A stretch of DNA of 44,557 bases from an uncultured Faecalicoccus sp. (GCA_902497095.1 CABVDD010000017.1:1-44557); one strand, 5' to 3'; shown: positions 8,725 to 16,988, counted from the first letter of the stretch. Notes: a model not told the origin generated them from the sequence alone. Translations and numbers: made by a program.

Positions 8725-9444
8725 TTAAAATACTGCCTTTTCTAGTACAGTACCAATGGCATCATGAATCACAAGATCTGCCATAGAATCTCTATTGGTA
8801 CTTGATTTATTGATCAAAACAAGATTTGTTCCATGAAAATAATCCAACAATCCGGCAGCCGGGTAGACCACAAGACTGGTACCTCCCACAATCAACATAT
8901 CAGCTTGTTCAATTGCGTTGATGGCACCATACAATACTTCCTGATCCAATCCTTCTTCATAGAGCACTACATCAGGTTTAATGATGCCGCCACACTTGCT
9001 GCAACGCGGGATACCATCTGCATCACGTGCCTGCATAATTTGATTCAAGTCATAATGGGCATGACAATGCATGCACGTATTTTTATGAATCGTACCATGT
9101 AGTTCAAAAACATTTTTAGAACCTGCCATTTGATGCAGTCCATCAATGTTTTGCGTAATCACGGCTTTACATTTCCCTATTTTTTCAAGATGTGCCAAGG
9201 CTATATGAGCCTTGTTTGGTTTGGCACTAGGATATACCATCTGATTAAAATAAAATTCATAAAACTCTTTTGGATTCTGCATGAAAAAACTATGGGATAC
9301 CATTCGTTCTGCCGAATATCGATATCGTTTCTTATACAGACCATTATCGCTTCGAAAGTCAGGAATACCACTTTCTGTGCTGACTCCGGCACCACCAAAA
9401 AAGACAATGTTCTTTGACTGTTTGATTCTCTCTTTTAAATCCAT
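8725..9444 (-). CDS. cobB: NAD-dependent protein deacylase (sirtuin)
   Basis: A 239-residue Sir2 family protein that removes acyl groups from lysines using NAD. NAD-binding motifs are GAGVSTESGIPDFRS (18-32) and TQNID (97-101). The catalytic His116 lies in LHGTIH. Four zinc ligands are present: Cys124, Cys127, Cys148 and Cys151. GTSLVVYPAAGL forms the last Rossmann motif. AGGAGTG supports the ATG at 9444. It sits between a small lipoprotein gene 30 bases upstream and the MATE gene 12 bases downstream, on the same strand, so the three may share an mRNA; a -10-like TATAAT lies in the upstream gap. Confidence 0.96.
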   Translation of the reverse strand: MDLKERIKQSKNIVFFGGAGVSTESGIPDFRSDNGLYKKRYRYSAERMVSHSFFMQNPKEFYEFYFNQMVYPSAKPNKAHIALAHLEKIGKCKAVITQNIDGLHQMAGSKNVFELHGTIHKNTCMHCHAHYDLNQIMQARDADGIPRCSKCGGIIKPDVVLYEEGLDQEVLYGAINAIEQADMLIVGGTSLVVYPAAGLLDYFHGTNLVLINKSSTNRDSMADLVIHDAIGTVLEKAVF

Positions 9445-9474
9445 ATTGTCACACTCCTAGATTTATTATACTCT

Positions 9475-9828
9475 TTACGAATTGACAAATACAGTTTCAA
9501 AAGAATACTCTTTTCCTTGCTCATCTATAACACAAATCTTCTTATTCTTTATAGAATCGCTATCCAGTTTATAAGCCAAAACATCTTCTGATCCCGAAGT
9601 TTCCTTTTCAAAAGAAATCACAATTCTATCTTTATCATTTTTTAACTGAATTGATTTTGGATCTACATCCATCTGATAAAATACAATATAGTTGGCATCC
9701 ACTTGATTAATTTGGTACAAACCAGCTTCCTCTATCATAGATGTATCAATTTGTACCTTGGCTAGTTTTTGATTTTGACATCCCACCATTAACAATAAGG
9801 ATATTATGCAAAATATATATTTTTTCAT
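9475..9828 (-). CDS. Small predicted lipoprotein
   Basis: A 117-residue protein with a lipoprotein signal peptide: charged MKKY, a hydrophobic stretch, then the lipobox LMVGC with Cys17 as the lipidated residue. The mature part of about 100 residues is polar and looks beta-rich (alternating QIDTSMIEEAGLYQINQ). I do not recognise the family. It should be anchored on the outer face of the membrane. AAGAAGGATC precedes the ATG at 9828. It is the first of three same-strand genes with the sirtuin and MATE genes; no functional link is evident. Confidence 0.8.
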   Translation of the reverse strand: MKKYIFCIISLLLMVGCQNQKLAKVQIDTSMIEEAGLYQINQVDANYIVFYQMDVDPKSIQLKNDKDRIVISFEKETSGSEDVLAYKLDSDSIKNKKICVIDEQGKEYSFETVFVNS

Positions 9829-9874
9829 GATGATCCTTCTTTCAATACCTATCTTGTCTAAAGTATATCATTTC

Positions 9875-9911
9875 AAAAAAAAAACAGTTGAAAGAAATTT
9901 TCTTCCAACTG
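9875..9911 (-). terminator. clpB terminator
   Basis: On the minus strand CAGTTGGAAG pairs with CTTTCAACTG, followed by a run of ten T, just beyond the clpB stop codon. Confidence 0.9.
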
Positions 9912-9918
9912 CTTTATC

Positions 9919-12474
9919 CTATTGTCTTTCCTGAATATCAAATGTGTAATGACCATCGATATAATCAACTGTCAAATCAGACTCTTTAAAGATACCTACT
10001 TCAATGATCTTTTTGGCAATATTAGTTTCGATCTGTCGTTGAATGTATCGCTTCATTGGCCTTGCCCCGTAAACCGGATCTACCCCCATTTTCGCAATCT
10101 GTTCATAAACTGCCTCTTTAACATGAAGATGAATATCTCTATTCTCCAATCTTTCTTGTAACTGGTTCATAAACTTATGCGCAATCTTGATAAAGGCTTT
10201 ATCATCCAAGGCATTAAAGACGATGATCTCATCGATACGATTAATAAATTCAGGCTTGAAATGACGTTTTACTTCTTCCATATATTTATCGTGATTATCC
10301 GCTTCAAAAGCGTATTGCGAACCTAAGTTGCTGGTAAGGATAATAATCGTATTTTTAAAATCAACCGTTACCCCTTTTGAATCTGTGATTCGTCCATCAT
10401 CTAATATCTGTAGTAAGACATTGAAAACATCTGGATGTGCTTTTTCAATTTCATCAAACAACACGATACTATATGGATTTCTTCGTACAGCTTCAGTTAA
10501 CTGACCGCCTTCATCATAACCAACATATCCCGGAGGTGCACCGATCAAACGTGCCACACTGTGTTTTTCCATATATTCTGACATGTCGATACGAACGATA
10601 TGTCTTTCATCATCAAAAAGCTGTTGTGCCAAAGCTTTGGCCACTTCAGTTTTACCAACACCGGTAGGTCCTAAAAACATAAAGGAACCAATCGGACGAT
10701 TTTCATCTTGAATTTGTGCTTTGCTGCGTAAAATCGCATCTGTGACAAGTTCCAAAGCCTGATCTTGTCCGACAACTCGTTTTTCCAAATTTTCTTTTAA
10801 GTGCAGCAGTTTTTCACGTTCACTTTCTACCAGACGAGTAACCTCTACACCAGTCCATTTAGAAACGATCTTGGCAATCATTTCCTCATCAACTGTCTCT
10901 TGAATCAATGCATCCTCTTTTTGTAAAGCTTGTTCTTTTTTGATTCGTGCTTCCAGTTCAGGAATGACTGAGTATTGTAAACGTGCAGCTTCTTCATAAC
11001 GTGCATCATTTTGTGCTTGTTCCAAATCCAAACGAGCTTTCTCTAAAGCTTGTTTATCTTCTTTGGCATGGGCCAGAACCGCTTTTTCATCTTCCCATTG
11101 TGTATACATCTCATCACGTTTACTGTGCAATTTACCTAGTTTTTCTTCAATTTCCTGACGCCGTTCAACTGCCTTTTTATCTTCTTCCTTGGCAAGTGAA
11201 GTTTTTTCAATCTGCAACTGTAAGATTTCTCGCTGCAACTCATCCAATTCTTGTGGCATGCTCTCCATTTCCACTTTCAATGTAGCACAAGCCTCATCTA
11301 CCAAATCTATAGCTTTATCTGGTAAGAAACGATCAGTAATGTAACGATCTGACAACGTTGCTGCGGCAATCAGACTTTCATCCAAGATTCGAACACCATG
11401 ATAAGACTCAAAACGATCTTTTAAGCCTCGCAAGATACTGATCGTATCTTCTACACTTGGCTCTTGTACATTGACACGTTGAAAACGTCTTTCCAAAGCC
11501 GCATCTTTTTCGATGTACTTACGATATTCATTAAATGTAGTCGCACCGATACAATGAAGTTCACCACGAGCAAGCATTGGCTTTAATAAGTTTGCAGCAT
11601 CCATGCTTCCTTCCGTTTTACCAGCACCTACTAAATTGTGAATCTCATCAATAAACAAGATAATCTGTCCATTTGATTTTTTAACTTCATCCAAAATAGC
11701 TTTTAGACGCTCTTCAAATTCACCACGATATTTTGCACCGGCAATCAAAGAACCCATATCCAGTTCGATCAATCGTTTTTCTTTTAAAGATTCTGGTACA
11801 TCCTTTTTCATGATACGCCAGGCAATTCCCTCTACAACTGCGGTTTTACCAACACCTGGTTCTCCAATCAAAACAGGATTGTTCTTTGTCTTTCGTGATA
11901 AAATCTGCATAACTCGACGGATTTCATCATCACGTCCAATAATAGGATCGATCTTTCCATCTTTTACATCCTGTACCAAATCACGTCCATATTTCTTTAA
12001 AGCTTCTACATTTTCTTCTGAATTCGGTGTATCAAACTTCTTTCCGTTTCGCCTTTCTAATTCTGCCTGTTTAACTTGTTCTTCCTTTAAGTGAAACTCC
12101 TTCACTAACTGTTTAGAAATATAAGATCTATTAAACATCAAGGCAATCCAAAGACTGGCTACACTTAAATATGTTTCATTGTGTTGTAAAGCCCATTGAT
12201 TGGCCTTTTCCATAGATTGTTGCACTTCATTGGAAAAGTTCAAATTGGCCGAAGAAGATTTTGCCACTCTTCTATTTTCCTGTGCAATCATCTGTAATGC
12301 TTTATTTTTATCAATCTGCAGACGATCATATAAACCATCTAGTACATCATCTTTAAAAATAGCTTCCAATACATCAATCGTATCTACACTTGCATGTTGA
12401 TATGATTTTGCCAAATTTACAGATTCCATTAAGATCTTCTGCAGACGTTCTGACATTTGTTCAAAGTTTACCAT
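9919..12474 (-). CDS. clpB: Chaperone ClpB (protein disaggregase)
   Basis: ClpB is a hexameric AAA+ disaggregase that, with DnaK, threads proteins out of aggregates. The 851 residues show the full set of domains: N-terminal Clp repeats (about 5-145), first AAA+ domain with Walker A GEPGVGKT (204-211), the long coiled-coil middle domain (about 400-525, Glu/Lys-rich) and a second AAA+ domain with Walker A GPTGVGKT (602-609). The middle domain separates it from ClpA and ClpC. AAAGGAGGG supports the ATG at 12474. Upstream are two CIRCE operators around the promoter, so it should be under HrcA control. It is monocistronic; dnaK, groEL and hrcA are not in this window. Confidence 0.98.
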   Translation of the reverse strand: MVNFEQMSERLQKILMESVNLAKSYQHASVDTIDVLEAIFKDDVLDGLYDRLQIDKNKALQMIAQENRRVAKSSSANLNFSNEVQQSMEKANQWALQHNETYLSVASLWIALMFNRSYISKQLVKEFHLKEEQVKQAELERRNGKKFDTPNSEENVEALKKYGRDLVQDVKDGKIDPIIGRDDEIRRVMQILSRKTKNNPVLIGEPGVGKTAVVEGIAWRIMKKDVPESLKEKRLIELDMGSLIAGAKYRGEFEERLKAILDEVKKSNGQIILFIDEIHNLVGAGKTEGSMDAANLLKPMLARGELHCIGATTFNEYRKYIEKDAALERRFQRVNVQEPSVEDTISILRGLKDRFESYHGVRILDESLIAAATLSDRYITDRFLPDKAIDLVDEACATLKVEMESMPQELDELQREILQLQIEKTSLAKEEDKKAVERRQEIEEKLGKLHSKRDEMYTQWEDEKAVLAHAKEDKQALEKARLDLEQAQNDARYEEAARLQYSVIPELEARIKKEQALQKEDALIQETVDEEMIAKIVSKWTGVEVTRLVESEREKLLHLKENLEKRVVGQDQALELVTDAILRSKAQIQDENRPIGSFMFLGPTGVGKTEVAKALAQQLFDDERHIVRIDMSEYMEKHSVARLIGAPPGYVGYDEGGQLTEAVRRNPYSIVLFDEIEKAHPDVFNVLLQILDDGRITDSKGVTVDFKNTIIILTSNLGSQYAFEADNHDKYMEEVKRHFKPEFINRIDEIIVFNALDDKAFIKIAHKFMNQLQERLENRDIHLHVKEAVYEQIAKMGVDPVYGARPMKRYIQRQIETNIAKKIIEVGIFKESDLTVDYIDGHYTFDIQERQ

Positions 12475-12489
12475 AGAGCAACCCTCCTT

Positions 12490-12516
12490 TTAGCACTCTC
12501 TATCTCTTTGTGCTAA
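12490..12516 (-). promoter_or_regulatory. CIRCE operator 1 (HrcA site)
   Basis: TTAGCACTC-N9-TTGTGCTAA, compared with the CIRCE consensus TTAGCACTC-N9-GAGTGCTAA: left arm perfect, two mismatches in the right arm. It lies between the clpB promoter and its ribosome binding site. Confidence 0.9.
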
Positions 12517-12520
12517 ATGT

Positions 12521-12548
12521 ATTATAGCACATTTTTTAGCACTGTAAA
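12521..12548 (-). promoter_or_regulatory. clpB: clpB promoter
   Basis: Minus strand TTTACA (12548-12543), 16 bases, TATAAT (12526-12521). The -35 element lies inside CIRCE operator 2, and operator 1 begins 4 bases downstream of the -10, so repression of this promoter by HrcA is expected. Confidence 0.85.
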
Positions 12549-12562
12549 GTCCTAAGTGCTAA
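12536..12562 (-). promoter_or_regulatory. CIRCE operator 2 (HrcA site)
   Basis: TTAGCACTG-N9-AAGTGCTAA, with one mismatch to consensus in each arm. It overlaps the -35 box of clpB. Two CIRCE elements in tandem, 46 bases start to start. Confidence 0.9.
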
Positions 12563-12572
12563 AAATTTTAGA

Positions 12573-12596
12573 AAATAAAACTGATGTTTCCATCAG
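12573..12596 (-). terminator. Terminator of the MATE-EamA operon
   Basis: Minus strand CTGATG-GAAA-CATCAG followed by TTTTATTTT. The stem overlaps the stop codon of the last gene in the operon. Confidence 0.9.
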
Positions 12597-13126
12597 CTGA
12601 TCCATTTCTCAAATTTTTCCTTATTTTCCTGCGAATGTTTAAAATCTACCACTCGTTTTTGCTGATTGGCATCCTGATATTCTAAACGAATTCTCGTTGT
12701 ACCATCATGTGTCATAGAAACTTTAGAAGTACTAAAACCTTTAAACGATGCAATCGCATGGCGATTAAAGATATAAATTCCTGGCTTAAAAAAACAAAGA
12801 AGCCACTCTCTTTGATAAACTGGTTTATCCATATCTTTTCTTTGATCAAACTTTGTCTGACTCAATGCTTCCTGTTGTCTTACAAATCGAACAGATCGTA
12901 TCCATGGGATGACGACTCCCAATAAAAACGTAAAACAAACAATTACCAAAGGCAAAATAATAGATGTTTGCCAACGATCTCTTTGAAAGACATAAAGGAT
13001 GACACCAAATACAAAAATCATCAATAGACAAATCAAAAAACTGCCTCGAATGGAAAGAAAAAGAATTTTATGTAAAGAAAAGCGATACGGATCTTTGCTT
13101 TGTTCATATAGTGCGCGTCTATTCAT
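12593..13126 (-). CDS. Two-helix membrane protein, family not recognised
   Basis: A 177-residue protein with two transmembrane helices (about 25-48 and 56-78) and a cytoplasmic C-terminal domain of about 95 residues. The layout, a helical hairpin followed by a beta-rich domain ending in RIRLEYQDANQQKRVVDFKH, resembles YcxB-like proteins, but this is a guess. It overlaps the end of the EamA gene by 8 bases, and its ribosome binding site AAAGGAG lies inside the last codons of that gene, so translation is coupled. It is the last gene of the operon that starts with the MATE at 13997-15352. Confidence 0.75.
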   Translation of the reverse strand: MNRRALYEQSKDPYRFSLHKILFLSIRGSFLICLLMIFVFGVILYVFQRDRWQTSIILPLVIVCFTFLLGVVIPWIRSVRFVRQQEALSQTKFDQRKDMDKPVYQREWLLCFFKPGIYIFNRHAIASFKGFSTSKVSMTHDGTTRIRLEYQDANQQKRVVDFKHSQENKEKFEKWIS

Positions 13127-13988
13127 AACTGTTTCTCCTTTTTTTAGGTTTCATGATCAAAAATATACCGGCGAAAATAAATATACATCCTAAGATATTG
13201 GATATTAAAATCGGATCTTTTAAAAGAAACCATCCACAGAAAAGTGAAGTGAGCGGTTCAAATAAACAAAACAAAGAAGCCATACCTGAACCAATCAAAC
13301 GTGTTCCCACTTGCAACAACAAAGTTCCGGCAATAGAAAGAGCACTTAATGCGATCAAAGAAACAAGAGCTAATCCATTGATCGTAATAGAAAAACTTCC
13401 CAGACATAAACCGATGATGCCTAAAACCAAGACTTCCATTAAGCAGGCATAAAATGCCAGTACAAAAGGATTCAGTGATGCAAGTCCCTGTTTATCCAGG
13501 ATCACCATATAAATCGCATATGTCAAACCAGAAACGATTGCTATCAACATTCCTATACCATTGTTCATATTGCCAAAATCGATAAAAAATATAATTCCCA
13601 AGATCGATAAGATCAAAGCAATCCACTGTACCTTTGAAAAATGATTTTTGTAGTAAAAATAAAGAATCAAAAATACAAAGATCGGATACATAAAATGTAA
13701 AGATGTGGCATTGCCAGTAGGAATAAATAAATAGGATGTACTTAATAAAATCAAAGTCACCACCTGAAAAAAGCTATCTATGGCAATCGATGGAAGTATA
13801 GAAACATCCAGTTTTAATGAAATTTTTTTAATTTTGATCATACATGCCGAAAAAATTCCCAATCCTAAAAATCGAAAGAATCCAATGGCAATCACATCAT
13901 AATCCATCGCAAGTACGATTTTTGTAAAAAGAGGAACCAAACCAAAACAAATAGCACTGATGATCGATAAAAACATTCCTTTTTTCAT
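13119..13988 (-). CDS. EamA/DMT-family transporter
   Basis: A 289-residue membrane protein with ten transmembrane helices in two five-helix EamA repeats, typical of drug/metabolite exporters. The start MKKGMFLSIISAICFGLVPL with an early Gly-x-x-Pro is characteristic, and the C-terminal repeat has EPLTSLFCGWFLLKDP. It begins 8 bases after the MATE stop; GAGGT is about 15 bases upstream of the ATG, a long spacing that suggests coupled translation. It is the second exporter in the operon, so it may handle a related compound. The substrate is unknown. Confidence 0.92.
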   Translation of the reverse strand: MKKGMFLSIISAICFGLVPLFTKIVLAMDYDVIAIGFFRFLGLGIFSACMIKIKKISLKLDVSILPSIAIDSFFQVVTLILLSTSYLFIPTGNATSLHFMYPIFVFLILYFYYKNHFSKVQWIALILSILGIIFFIDFGNMNNGIGMLIAIVSGLTYAIYMVILDKQGLASLNPFVLAFYACLMEVLVLGIIGLCLGSFSITINGLALVSLIALSALSIAGTLLLQVGTRLIGSGMASLFCLFEPLTSLFCGWFLLKDPILISNILGCIFIFAGIFLIMKPKKRRNSYE

Positions 13989-13996
13989 TATTTTTA

Positions 13997-15352
13997 TTAT
14001 ACCTCAAATTCCTTTAAAGGCAGTATCGTTTTCTTGTCAACTCTACGTAAAGAACATAAACTTAAAATAGCACATAAAACTTCCGTAATGACAAAGGCAA
14101 ACCAACATAAATTTAAGCCAAATAAAGAAGCTAAAAAATAAGTAAGAGGCACTAAAAGCACTAGTTGTCTTAATAAAGTGATCCAAAGTGATGTATTCGG
14201 ATGCCCCAAAGCTTGAAAAACCGATCTAAGGACCATAGAGATTCCCGCAAAGATAAAACTAAGCGATATGATACGTAAAGCAGGTATTCCCATATCCATC
14301 ATAGCGGTATTGGCATCAAAAAGCGATAGAAGAAGTGATGGGAATATCTGAAAGATCAAAGTACCTAATGCCATGATGACTATGCTTAAGCCTAAAGAAA
14401 TTCGTATGGCCTCTTTGATTCGAGAATACGATCTGGCTCCATAGTTATAAGCAAGAATAGGCACCAATGCGTTTGTCATACCTAAAACAGCCATGAATAC
14501 AAACTGCTGCAGCTTATAATAAATACTAAAGACATTCACTGCCAGCAAGGAAAAAGGCACTAAGATCTGATTCATAAAGACTGTCATAAAGCTCATGATC
14601 GACTGCATAAGAATCGCTGGAAAACCTATTTTGTAAATTTGTTTTAAAATTTCTGAACTCAAATGAAATGAGCGAATATGAATCTGTATGGATTTTGTTC
14701 TTTTTGAAACTATAAGGATCCCTAAAAGCATGGCAATGACCTGACCTAAAACGGTTGCCAAAGCAGCACCGGCCACACCCATGGCCGGAATTCCAAAATA
14801 TCCAAAAATAAATACAGGATCCAAAATGATGTTTACCAAAGCACCAACACCTTGCATGATCATATTATAAACGGGTTGTCCGCTGGCTTGTAAAATTCTC
14901 TCATAAGTTATCTGAATAAAAACACCGAAAGAAAGTGTCGTACATATTTGCATATAGATGACACCCATATCGATCACATTTTCCTGTCCTGAAAACAACA
15001 TTAAAAAAGGACGAGCCAGCAAAAGACCTAAAACGACAAATATCATCCAGTTGACTAAAGCAATCATCAAACCATGCAAAACAACCTGATTGGCTTTTTG
15101 AGCATTCTTTTCTCCCAAACACCTGGATAATAAAGTATTAAAACCTACTCCTGTACCACATGCGATCGCAATCATAATCGTCTGTACCGGATAACATAAA
15201 GATACAGCTGCCAAAGCATCCTGTGATAAACGAGCCACAAACATACTGTCTACAATATTGTATAAAGCCTGTACCAACATAGAAATCATAATAGGCAATG
15301 ACATGGTGATCATTAATTTTGGCATAGGCATAGTTCCCATTTTGTTTTCCAT
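13997..15352 (-). CDS. MATE-family efflux transporter (second copy type)
   Basis: A 451-residue MATE exporter with about 12 transmembrane helices and the typical motif LVQALYNIVDSMFVARLSQDA near the N-terminus. The ATG at 15352 (MENKMG) has GGAGGG seven bases upstream and is preferred over the in-frame start at 15370, which would put that site inside the gene. It leads an operon with the EamA gene and a small membrane protein. Its mRNA leader carries an intrinsic terminator upstream of the ribosome binding site, so expression may depend on antitermination. The divergent tetR gene is the obvious candidate regulator. It is clearly different in sequence from the MATE at 7384-8712. Confidence 0.93.
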   Translation of the reverse strand: MENKMGTMPMPKLMITMSLPIMISMLVQALYNIVDSMFVARLSQDALAAVSLCYPVQTIMIAIACGTGVGFNTLLSRCLGEKNAQKANQVVLHGLMIALVNWMIFVVLGLLLARPFLMLFSGQENVIDMGVIYMQICTTLSFGVFIQITYERILQASGQPVYNMIMQGVGALVNIILDPVFIFGYFGIPAMGVAGAALATVLGQVIAMLLGILIVSKRTKSIQIHIRSFHLSSEILKQIYKIGFPAILMQSIMSFMTVFMNQILVPFSLLAVNVFSIYYKLQQFVFMAVLGMTNALVPILAYNYGARSYSRIKEAIRISLGLSIVIMALGTLIFQIFPSLLLSLFDANTAMMDMGIPALRIISLSFIFAGISMVLRSVFQALGHPNTSLWITLLRQLVLLVPLTYFLASLFGLNLCWFAFVITEVLCAILSLCSLRRVDKKTILPLKEFEV

Positions 15353-15372
15353 CAAAATCCCTCCAAGCACAC

Positions 15373-15395
15373 AAAAAAGGACCCCGGGGTCCTTT
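15373..15395 (-). terminator. Intrinsic terminator in the MATE leader (attenuator candidate)
   Basis: AAAGGACCCCGGGGTCCTTT, a perfect 20-base palindrome followed on the minus strand by TTT and more T, lying between the likely promoter (15462-15491) and the MATE ribosome binding site. A terminator in this position would stop most transcripts before the coding region. Confidence 0.8.
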
Positions 15396-15460
15396 CACTT
15401 CGATAGTTTCCAATGTTTTATGCAAAGTGGGTTCATGGTATGGGGCACCATGACCGGTGA
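15396..15460 (-). ncRNA. Structured 5' leader of unknown class
   Basis: On the minus strand a hairpin TCATGGT-GCCCCAT-ACCATGA (15453-15433) is followed by a stem CACTT/AAGTG (15429-25 with 15400-396), then the terminator. The loop GCCCC could pair with the GGGGT of the terminator's 3' arm, which would give an alternative fold. I do not recognise any known riboswitch consensus. Ligand, if any, is unknown. Confidence 0.45.
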
Positions 15461-15461
15461 T

Positions 15462-15491
15462 ACTATAGCATAAAATAAAGATTCTGTGCAA
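15462..15491 (-). promoter_or_regulatory. Likely promoter of the MATE operon
   Basis: Minus strand TTGCAC (15491-15486), 18 bases, then extended -10 TGC-TATAGT (15462-15467). It places the transcript start just before the structured leader. Confidence 0.6.
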
Positions 15492-15496
15492 ACACG

Positions 15497-15525
15497 TTGA
15501 CAAAAATCTTGTACCTTTCTATAAT
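15497..15525 (+). promoter_or_regulatory. Consensus promoter of the tetR operon
   Basis: TTGACA (15497-15502), exactly 17 bases, TATAAT (15520-15525). Both hexamers are perfect sigma-A consensus, which fits a promoter held off by a repressor. Confidence 0.9.
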
Positions 15526-15537
15526 GAACAACGTTCA
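15525..15537 (+). promoter_or_regulatory. Palindromic operator, probable TetR site
   Basis: TGAAC-AAC-GTTCA starts on the last base of the -10 hexamer and covers the transcript start. Outer CCTTTCT and AGAAAGG arms extend the symmetry. The position predicts autorepression by the TetR protein encoded immediately downstream. Confidence 0.7.
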
Positions 15538-15552
15538 GAAAGGTGTGACCAA

Positions 15553-16140
15553 ATGCCCAAACAAACCATACACGAACAAGATATTATCGAAGCTGGAAAA
15601 AAACTGCTCAAAGAAAAAGGACTTTCTTCCATCACAATGCGCTCAGTGGCAGATGCTTGTCATATTGCCGTAGGCTCGCTTTATAATTATTACCCATCAA
15701 AGGGGTATCTTCTAATTGCCATCATGACTTCTATATGGACAGACGTTGCCCACTCTGGACAAGATAGCACACAAAGTTTTATCCAAACCGTTCAACGACT
15801 CTATATCAACATTGCCAAAGGAAATCAAGAATACCCACTTTTCTTCTTTTGGCATTATGAAGGTTTTACAGAAGATGAAAAAAAGTTACTGCATCATCAA
15901 ATCAAAACATATCAAACACATACTAAAAAACATCTACGCTATGCCTTGATGCACGATGCCAAAATTGATATGAGCCGTTTTGATGATACATTTACCATAG
16001 ATGCCTTTATCAATTTTGTCTTAAACAATATGATTTCTTTATGGATGCACGATGAGACAAACTGCCATTTTTTATTACACATTATAAAAAGACTGATTTA
16101 TATACCATCTAAAGGAGAAAGCCATGAAAGTAAATACTAA
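15553..16140 (+). CDS. TetR-family transcriptional regulator
   Basis: A 195-residue regulator with an N-terminal TetR helix-turn-helix: IIEAGKKLLKEKGLSSITMR, then VADACHIAVGSLYNYYPSKG, the recognition helix and its typical tail. The C-terminal ligand domain is variable, as usual. AAAGGTGTG lies before the ATG at 15553. Transcribed from a perfect consensus promoter overlapped by a palindrome, so probably autorepressed. It is divergent from the MATE-EamA operon, which it probably also controls, and overlaps the next gene by 17 bases. Confidence 0.94.
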   Translation: MPKQTIHEQDIIEAGKKLLKEKGLSSITMRSVADACHIAVGSLYNYYPSKGYLLIAIMTSIWTDVAHSGQDSTQSFIQTVQRLYINIAKGNQEYPLFFFWHYEGFTEDEKKLLHHQIKTYQTHTKKHLRYALMHDAKIDMSRFDDTFTIDAFINFVLNNMISLWMHDETNCHFLLHIIKRLIYIPSKGESHESKY

Positions 16141-16528
16141 AACACTCTTATTTTTAGCCGGTTTCGTATGGTTGATAGCCGGAAGAAATGTTGCATATAT
16201 CGGACTACAAAGCTATGCCCCTTATTTGACAATACAACATTTTTTATTATCAACTGTAGTCTTCCTGTTATTTTTATGGATGTTTTCACGAATCGTACAG
16301 AAGCACACTTTACGAATCCAAAGATATCAAACAGCACAACCCTTTTATCGTTTTTTCGATATTCCCTCTTTTATGATGATGGCAGCCATGATGAGTTTAG
16401 GAATATCGTTACGTGCTTTTCATATCGTATCTTTTGAATTTATTGCGATTTTTTATACAGGACTAGGTCTGGCACTCAGCCTTGCCGGCTTACAATTTTT
16501 AACACATTTTATGAAAGCTAAAGCTTAA
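16124..16528 (+). CDS. Small integral membrane protein, unrecognised
   Basis: A 134-residue protein with four predicted transmembrane helices (about 8-25, 37-55, 76-95 and 103-125) and a basic loop KHTLRIQRYQ. I cannot assign a family. GGAGAAAGCC lies just before the ATG at 16124, inside the 3' end of tetR, which it overlaps by 17 bases. Followed 11 bases later by a DUF2871 gene. Position suggests that it belongs to the TetR-controlled regulon. Confidence 0.8.
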   Translation: MKVNTKTLLFLAGFVWLIAGRNVAYIGLQSYAPYLTIQHFLLSTVVFLLFLWMFSRIVQKHTLRIQRYQTAQPFYRFFDIPSFMMMAAMMSLGISLRAFHIVSFEFIAIFYTGLGLALSLAGLQFLTHFMKAKA

Positions 16529-16539
16529 TGGAGGTTACA

Positions 16540-16959
16540 ATGAAAAAATATCTAAAACTATCTTTACTATATGCCATCTTAGCTATGATCGGCGGCATCT
16601 TTTATCGCGAATTTACTAAAATTTATGATTTTATGCAGCCGACAACATTATCAGTTGTTCATGTTCATCTATTTGTATTAGGCATGATATTTATATTATT
16701 GTTGGGATTATATCAAGATAAATTATCCTTATCACAAAATAAACTCTATCAATACTCTTTTATATCTTATAATCTATTTTTGATACTCATGGTGATCATG
16801 ATGCTTATCAAAGGTATCTTACAAGTAACAGGTTCCACATATTCCATTGTATTAACAGCAATCAGCGGATTAAGTCATACTGGCCTGGGCATTTCATTAT
16901 TCCTGATCTTATTTTCCCTTTTTAAAGTTGCTTCCGACAAAAAAGACTCTGAGAATTAA
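16540..16959 (+). CDS. DUF2871 family membrane protein
   Basis: A 139-residue protein with four transmembrane helices. The segments GGIFYREFTK and TTLSVVHVHLFVLGMIF are typical of DUF2871 proteins, whose function is unknown; the conserved His pair in HVH suggests a metal or haem ligand. The start is the ATG at 16540, because GGAGG at 16530-16534 precedes it; an upstream in-frame ATG at 16528 overlaps that binding site. Last gene of the tetR operon, closed by a hairpin over its stop codon. Confidence 0.8.
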   Translation: MKKYLKLSLLYAILAMIGGIFYREFTKIYDFMQPTTLSVVHVHLFVLGMIFILLLGLYQDKLSLSQNKLYQYSFISYNLFLILMVIMMLIKGILQVTGSTYSIVLTAISGLSHTGLGISLFLILFSLFKVASDKKDSEN

Positions 16960-16970
16960 CTCAGAGTCTT
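16943..16970. terminator. Shared hairpin terminator
   Basis: AAGACTCTGAG pairs with CTCAGAGTCTT across AATTAA. The T-run is better on the minus strand (six T), so it mainly ends the flavin-protein gene, but it overlaps the stop codon of the DUF2871 gene and can serve both. Confidence 0.85.
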
Positions 16971-16988
16971 AATACTATTATTATCATT

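Noticed and set aside
15405..15460. Leader of the MATE operon as a known riboswitch (preQ1, THF, fluoride, guanidine types)
   Set aside because: I compared the visible motifs with the consensus features I know and none fit; left as unclassified.
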